DNA of 64,000 nt, taken from assembly GCA_003290165.1 (NCBI GenBank), contig QNQO01000448.1:724130-788129 (forward strand), in the 5' to 3' direction. Position 1 is the first letter of the stretch. Each line of letters starts with the position of its first letter. Below the pieces are notes generated by a model that had not been told where the DNA came from, did no database searches, and saw only the letters and a list, made by a program, of their open reading frames with translations. The position numbers and the translations under genes are program-made. Below, in pieces: positions 58,627-64,000 of the stretch. The DNA is from Berberis thunbergii. Lineage: Eukaryota; Streptophyta; Magnoliopsida; Ranunculales; Berberidaceae.

Positions 58627-59193
58627 CTGGCAACAGAGAGAAACCTGATAAGTTCTTCCAAAATCATCGAAGCATTAGTCCAAATAGCATGATGGAATTA
58701 GTACTACTCTTTACAAAATATCAAAAGAAGGCCTTGTACTTATAAGGTTCAAACATAAGTGAATCATGGCCATTTAGAGCAGGCCGGGAATGATTTCTGT
58801 TGAGAACCAAAAAGAACCCAATGATCAAGCTATTGTTTTCTTTTTCTTCACTACTTCTAAATGTCAATCACATGATTGAGATAGCTCTGTTATGTTATAC
58901 AAACTTATACAGGACTAAGAAACAGCTGGATCAACTGATCCATAGTTTCCTTAACAATATTTTCTTGGAAAATAATATTCATTGAGATTATTCTTGCAAC
59001 TCTCTCTTCAGAAAGCCCCAATTTATCAGGAGAAATAAGTTGTTGAGAATGTCAGCTTTTCAATGAACAATGAGAGGAAGATCAAATAAACAGGCACCCT
59101 AAAAATGTCCACGAAACTCTTAGCCCATGAGGTGTTCAAGTCATTTACTTAATAGCTGCTTTTTTGTTAACACTACTAAATGGCTTCTTATAC

Positions 59194-59528
59194 CTGGAAT
59201 ATTGATGAGTTACCCACAGATCATGGAACTCATTTAATGTTGCACTAGCGTCAATAGCAACTACATCTACCAGAGGCATCATCACCTCCCTGACATGAGT
59301 ATCTTTTATCTCTAACACGTTTTCAATCATATCCTGCAAACAGCCCAAAAATATTAGAATGACGGGAAAAGTTCCTTTTTCTCAAACAGTAAAATACGGA
59401 TATGGTACACATCTAATAACAACTCCAAAAGTGCACATGTGCAACCTGTTCTTCCTCTTCTATAGCCCCACTGAGTTCTGCTCCTCGAAGCATCAGCTTC
59501 AACTCCTCTTCGGTAACATATGGTTCAC
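59194..59528 (-). pseudogene. Captured fragment of a DUF21/CBS-domain membrane protein gene
   Basis: Exon 1 (59528-59446): EPYVTEEELKLMLRGAELSG, AIEEEEQ. Exon 2 (59333-59194): DMIENVLEIKDTHVREVMMP, LVDVVAIDASATLNEFHDLW, VTHQYSR. These match the linker and first CBS repeat of plant HlyC/CorC-like (At3g13070-type) chloroplast proteins. Splice sites are intact and both frames open. The DUF21 membrane segments and second CBS repeat are absent. Confidence 0.8.
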
Positions 59529-59789
59529 TGCATAAACAAACCAAGTAACAAGTGAGTTGCACATCACCTTTCACAATAAAATCCACAAAGGAAACATACT
59601 AGTCATCCATGATAACGATCACTAGTTTAGCAGTAGGTATGCAAGAACATAAATTATATTTTGACGTATATTGCATTCAAGACATGTACATCACCTAAGT
59701 GCAACCCTGGATGCCTGTAGACTAACACTTGCCCAGAAATTTGTCCATCACCACTGTATTTCAGAAAATATAGACCTCAGATGCCCCTA

Positions 59790-60608
59790 TCAATCATCAA
59801 GTTCCGCATGAGTTCTACACCATACGAAGAAATCACCAACGTCCAAATCCCCCATCTTGTCTCCTTTTTGATCACTTTTGTAAAGTTTCACCCCAGTCTT
59901 GAATTTGAAGCACAAGGAAAGTCTGATCTCTGTTGCAGGGTTCAATGATCCATGACAAGCGCAAGAGAATTGATGGATAGGATCTACAACCTCTAATGCT
60001 ATCGCAATGACATTCCTTTCCCAATCACAAACTTTGTATCTCCTTGACACTAAAGGAACAGGATTGCTTGGAGAAGGAAACCTCGCAACACCTTGAGAAG
60101 ATGATGGTAATGGAGATGGTGGTAATGGAGATGGAGGTACTGAAGATGGTGGTAACGGAGATGGAGGTAATGGATTATCTGGTTGCCTTGTCGATTGTGC
60201 ACCGGATGACGGTGTATCTTCAGTTCTTTGAACAACTCCTTGTATTCCCTCACTTGTTGATGGTCTTACATAAGTTCCACTTTCAAGTCTCTCTCGTATC
60301 CATCTAACATTTTCTTCCAATCTTTCATATTTTTCTTCCCTTTTTTTGGCTTCCAATGTTTTTTCCAATAGCAATGAACTAGCGGGAAGTGCAGCATCAT
60401 ACTTCCTTTTAGAGACAGTGGTTCCAACACAACGAGTACGTCCCCTCGCTTCTTGGCCAAACACTTGGCTTAGAGGATCCTCATCAATAGTGAGGTCAAT
60501 GTTACCTTGAGTCGAAGATTCTTGCAATGCAGTTTTTTTTGCTTTAACTTGTTCCTTCAAAAGAATGAAAAAATAAAATAAATCAGGACACAAATAATAT
60601 TCAAACAA
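59790..60608 (-). pseudogene. CACTA second ORF (Transposase_24 type), C-terminal exon
   Basis: Reads KAKKTALQESSTQGNIDLTI, DEDPLSQVFGQEARGRTRCV, then a coiled coil (LEAKKREEKYERLEENVRWI), a Pro/Ser repeat (PLPPSPLPPSSVPPSPLPPS) and a C-terminal segment (SRRYKVCDWERNVIAIALEV). The DPLSQVFGxExxGRxR motif is diagnostic of the plant Ptta/En/Spm protein family that accompanies TNP2 and is thought to bind subterminal repeats. The frame is open for 272 codons. Preceded by an intron at about 60550. Confidence 0.8.
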
Positions 60609-60798
60609 CTACAAAGTAAATTAAGAATTGGGTATAAAAGACATCATTGGGCACATACCATATATTGTTCAGAACCACGCGTAGGTTTTCCATCCTTTCC
60701 CGTGTGACAGGCAATCCATATGTCAGTGCGTGTGACTGGTTCTCCATCAGGGTTCTTCTCAACCTATATACTTGAAAGATTAGTCTCAGCCTATAAAG

Positions 60799-61155
60799 TT
60801 AAATGGTATATAATATCGTACTAGTAGCTAGAAACTCAATTACCATTTCGTACTCTACTTCTGCAGCACTCTTTTGGCCACCCCCCCATACATACTTTGA
60901 AGCCTTTTTGTTTTTTGCATTTTGGTCTCTAATTGCCTTCGCTTCAGGGGTGCTCTCATGGCGAACAAACTCCTTCCAATCCTCCTCTCTTACACCATTT
61001 GGAACATGCTTCTCTTGTTCCTCAATGGTAGGATACTTATCCAAATAATTCTTCCTAAGATGTGCCTTGAACCTTCTATAATATTCAGGCATTTTCAAAT
61101 GCACACTCTTTTTCACATAATTTGGAATGTCGTATTCACGCTGCAAATAAGCCAT
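60799..61155 (-). pseudogene. CACTA second ORF, N-terminal exon
   Basis: Reads YDIPNYVKKSVHLKMPEYYR, FKAHLRKNYLDKYPTIEEQE, VPNGVREEDWKEFVRHESTP, EAKAIRDQNAKNKKASKYVW, GGGQKSAAEVEYEM. The EDWxxFVxxxxxPEAKxxxxxNKKNR pattern and GGxxS are typical of Transposase_24. It likely splices to 60740 (VEKNPDGEPVTRTDIWIAC near 60765-60700) and then to the 59790-60608 exon. Possibly still translatable. Confidence 0.8.
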
Positions 61156-61229
61156 TGAGATATAAGTTGAAAATAATATAAGACATTATGAAAATCAAAT
61201 ATGTAAAATCTCACCTTGAGGCCATTCCA

Positions 61230-61960
61230 CACATCCTCTTTGTAGTTGTCAGTAACATGGTGCCAACCCTTGAATTTGATGGGCACCAGGGTTTCAACAA
61301 GCTTTCCAATGTTTTTATTGAAATTTCTAGCACCATGTCCAACTGCTAACCGTGGACGTTGAACTGTATGGTTGCTTTAACTTCAATGTCATCATTTGTA
61401 GATCTGGTGACATCAATGGTGGAGAAATCATTGCCGCGAGTACTATCCATCTCTATCAATGAAGACAGTTAATAGATATTAACCATTATCAAACAAAAAG
61501 ATATAAGAATCAACTATATACACCACATTTATAGATAATTTCATTCCACAACATATCACCACAAATAGTTTTTATAAAGCATTGGAAAAGCCAATCTGAA
61601 TACATAGCTACAAAGCTTCCCTTTCCCAACTCAAAAGTCTAAATAAGAAAAAAAGACAAAATATTTGGTCTCAACCAAAGAGGATAACTAAAATAGCATT
61701 AGAAATGCATCAAAAAATATTGTAGCATAGTCAATTAAAATTCCAGTAAGCTCTTCAGGTTGGGGTTGTCTTTCAAGATGCTTGATACACAGTGGGAATT
61801 TCCTTTTTATCGACATTAGTGTTCAAGCCTCTTTGAGTATGTAGAACTACATACCACCCGTCATTTGATTGATCTTTCGAATAAAATACTCCACTTGCTT
61901 CTTGAGCTAAAATGAATGGATCCTCTTCCACCTTTCTTTTGTCTTTAGCTTCGACAAGTT
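61230..61960. other. CACTA 2 coding-poor stretch
   Basis: A minus-strand piece at about 61370-61215 (GWHHVTDNYKEDVWNGLKV-like) continues Transposase_24. The rest has stops in all frames. Confidence 0.4.
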
Positions 61961-62175
61961 TACCATCTCATGGTTCCAAATTGGGTCCACCTTATATGCA
62001 TTTTCTTATCTTCCACTTTGACCCAATCACAATAGAAGACAGTTTCTTTGAAATCAATGTAGTCTAGCACCAGTATGTCTCTAACAACTCCATACCATTT
62101 GACTAGTTGGTCCTTTGGCCTCTTATCTTTCTTACTAGCAAACAAAATTAGCAATGGCATCCATGGAGACACCAC
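61960..62175 (-). pseudogene. DUF4216 segment of the CACTA transposase
   Basis: Reads KWYGVVRDILVLDYIDFKET, VFYCDWVKVEDKK, TQFGT. The YGVxxxIxxLDYxxFxxxxFxCDW pattern is DUF4216, found C-terminal to TNP2 in plant CACTA proteins. Confidence 0.75.
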
Positions 62176-62179
62176 TATC

Positions 62180-63300
62180 TTGTGTCACCAAACATTCATT
62201 CCAAAGAACTTTTCGCAAATGTGAAACCATTTACACAATATTTGGATATCAGGTTGCCAAAAATTGTGGACCATTGGCTAACCTCCAAAGTGTGGTATTT
62301 GTTTCCCCAGCCTTCTCCAACTACATTGTAAAAACAAATCATCTTAGAACTGAAATCGGAAAAATAAAAAATAATTTATATGTATATTATATATATATGA
62401 ATAAATACACATATAATATACCTCATCACACAACCAAGGAATAAAATCCGTAGCTTTCTCAACATTTTTCCTTGCCCTTTTTTTTTACTTTGTGTAGCCA
62501 CTCCATGCAATATTCATTGTATTTTCTGCACAAGTTACCATATTATCATCATTCTATATTTCTAGTTATAAAAAAGACTAAATATTATATATCTTACTCT
62601 TCCAATCACTCGAATCAGCAAGTGCATTGAAAACCCATCTTCGAGCTTGTTTAAATTGTACATTATTTAGCATATAGTTTCTTCCTTTATCCAATGGCTT
62701 TTCATCGGCATACTCATCATCTACATCAAGCCACTCCTCTTGACTGTGTTTGTGAGTTCCGAACCGTGGCTTTTCATATACTCCATGCAGTATGTAACAG
62801 ATTCATCTACAAGGTATGATTCCTGCTATTGATCCTACCATGTTATCTGAAATTTTAGTATAGTCTTTGTATCGTTTCATTAACCTATCAATCATAAATA
62901 AAAGGATTAAATTAGTCTAATTATAATAGATAACGTGATGACGTGCCACTAAAATTAGAAAATTCATTTACGCTCAAAGGGATAATCCATCGATATCGAA
63001 CTGGACCACCAAGCATCGCTTCCTCGGTTAGATGAGCCATGCAATGCACACTTATACAAAGAATGAAGGCGAAAACTCCTTTCCAAGGACACACATTGCC
63101 TCAATCACACCTTTGTGTGCCAACTGAAGATCTGTTTTGTTGATCACTTTAGCACATAAGATATTAAAGAATAAGCTAATTCTTTGAATAGCAATTCTTA
63201 AATCTTTATCCTTCTTGTCACGAAAACATGTCTAAGCAAAACTGTAAGTAAATGTTGCATAATGACATGGTAATCATGTGACTTTAGTCCTCTTAGCTCC
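62180..63300 (-). pseudogene. DUF4218 region of the CACTA transposase, degraded
   Basis: Near 63090-62965 the minus strand reads FILCISVHCMAHLTEEAMLG, GPVRYRWIIPFER in one frame, with FSPSFFV in the next. This is the DUF4218 core (HLTIHLVEEAKLGGPVQYRW). The remainder to 62180 has stops and AT-rich insertions. Confidence 0.7.
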
Positions 63301-63324
63301 AGGGGATGCCAAGAACGCAATTAC

Positions 63325-64000
63325 TCAACTTGGATGAAATCCACTCGGCAATTTCAACTCTTTTAGTGTATCCATAAATACTTTTTTTTCTTTCTTGGTC
63401 AAGGCAAAAGATGTTTTTTGGCATTGAAGTTTTTCCCGTTTCATTGTCATGGTCAACCAATATCTCTTATGATTCCCATGTCTTCCATATCTTTCGAGCA
63501 TTCTCACCATCCTTTGTTTCTTAGAGACATTCAACAATATGTTCAGTAAGTGTTCAATGACATTCTTTTCAGTATGCATCACATCAATATTATGTCGTAG
63601 CTCAACAAACTTCCAGTACGGTCAAATCAAACAAAATGGACCTTCTAGACCACGGTGGCGCAATGTTATTGGTTGGTTCATCATTGACGTTATCATTATC
63701 AATCATATTCTTGCGCTTTTGCCCCACTAACCCTACCTTGTTGTAGAACTACCTTCCAAAATTTCCACTATCCTTCGTTCAACTTCTTCGCCAGATAACC
63801 GTTGTGGAGCACGACGATGCTCAACATCTTTGTTGAATCCCTTGTCATCTCTAAACTTGTGTTTTGTAGGTAAAAAACGTCGATGGCCTCTATAGCATAT
63901 CTTCCGACTGTTTGAAAGACGTTCAGATTCTACATCATCAACCACAAATAGGGCATGCATTATAACCATGAACATTACAACCAGCTAGAGTCCCATAAGC
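63325..64000 (-). pseudogene. TNP2 (Transposase_21) fragment of CACTA 2, running off the right edge
   Basis: From the edge: HNYNQ-type start, ESERLSNSRKICYRGHRRFL, PTKHKFRDDKGFNKDVEHRR, APQRLSGEEVERRI, then a frame break, MMHTEKNVIEHLLNILLNVS and TKKEKKVFMDTLKELKLPSG. These are TNP2 landmarks (KICYMGHRRFLP, DVMHIEKNVCDN, TLSRKEK). The catalytic part is mostly outside the window or broken near 63600-63730. Confidence 0.85.

Overview
The window is nuclear DNA from a eudicot plant, AT-rich and dominated by transposons. The evidence is GT-AG introns in recognisable plant genes, Ty1/copia, Ty3/gypsy, L1-type LINE, CACTA, Mutator and hAT sequences, and captured fragments of plant-specific genes (MLO, chloroplast sigma factor, DCL4, RGLG, PTI1-like kinase). 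I do not name a species.

Layout. (1) 1-640: first exon of an IBS1/CDK-like kinase on the minus strand, running off the left edge, with a frameshift near its start. (2) 1005-2133: a Mutator-type element with 9-bp target duplications, carrying the last exons of a conserved plant gene (Pack-MULE). (3) 2839-23695: one copia retrotransposon on the minus strand, bounded by CTTGA duplications. It is split inside its RNase H region by a 15.8-kb CACTA transposon (3954-19761, ATT duplications). That CACTA has no transposase I can recognise. It carries minus-strand pieces of at least five host genes (MSL channel, RGLG ligase, F2KP, PTI1-like kinase, DCL4), an L1 LINE, a hAT element and a perfect 87-bp foldback. 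(4) 23.7-32.4 kb: decayed LINE, an inverted-LTR palindrome, a truncated gypsy element with a tandem-repeat tail, and a Mutator-like transposase fragment split by a hAT MITE. (5) 32.6-46.2 kb: the only gene that looks intact, a group IV GSK3/shaggy-like kinase (423 codons, 12 coding exons, plus strand). Its 5.8-kb intron 10 holds an LTR element that itself contains a hAT MITE. (6) 46.7-49.6 kb: a decayed gypsy-type accessory ORF with several TAG stops. (7) 49633 to the right edge: the 3' part of a second CACTA element. On the minus strand it reads TNP2, DUF4218, DUF4216, then Transposase_24. Between these and its left end lie fragments of MLO, an extended PHD finger, FAM135-like esterase, MCM7, SIGF sigma factor and a DUF21/CBS protein. 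One exon is an in-frame MCM7-FAM135 chimera.

How it fits together. The clearest signal is repeated capture of host exons by two unrelated CACTA elements and one Mutator element, with nesting that can be dated relatively: copia first, CACTA into copia, then a LINE, a hAT element and a foldback into CACTA. Most captured exons keep splice sites but carry stops or frameshifts, so new proteins are unlikely. Chimeric transcripts or small RNAs are possible but are inference. No bacterial-type system, CRISPR array, tRNA or rRNA gene was seen.
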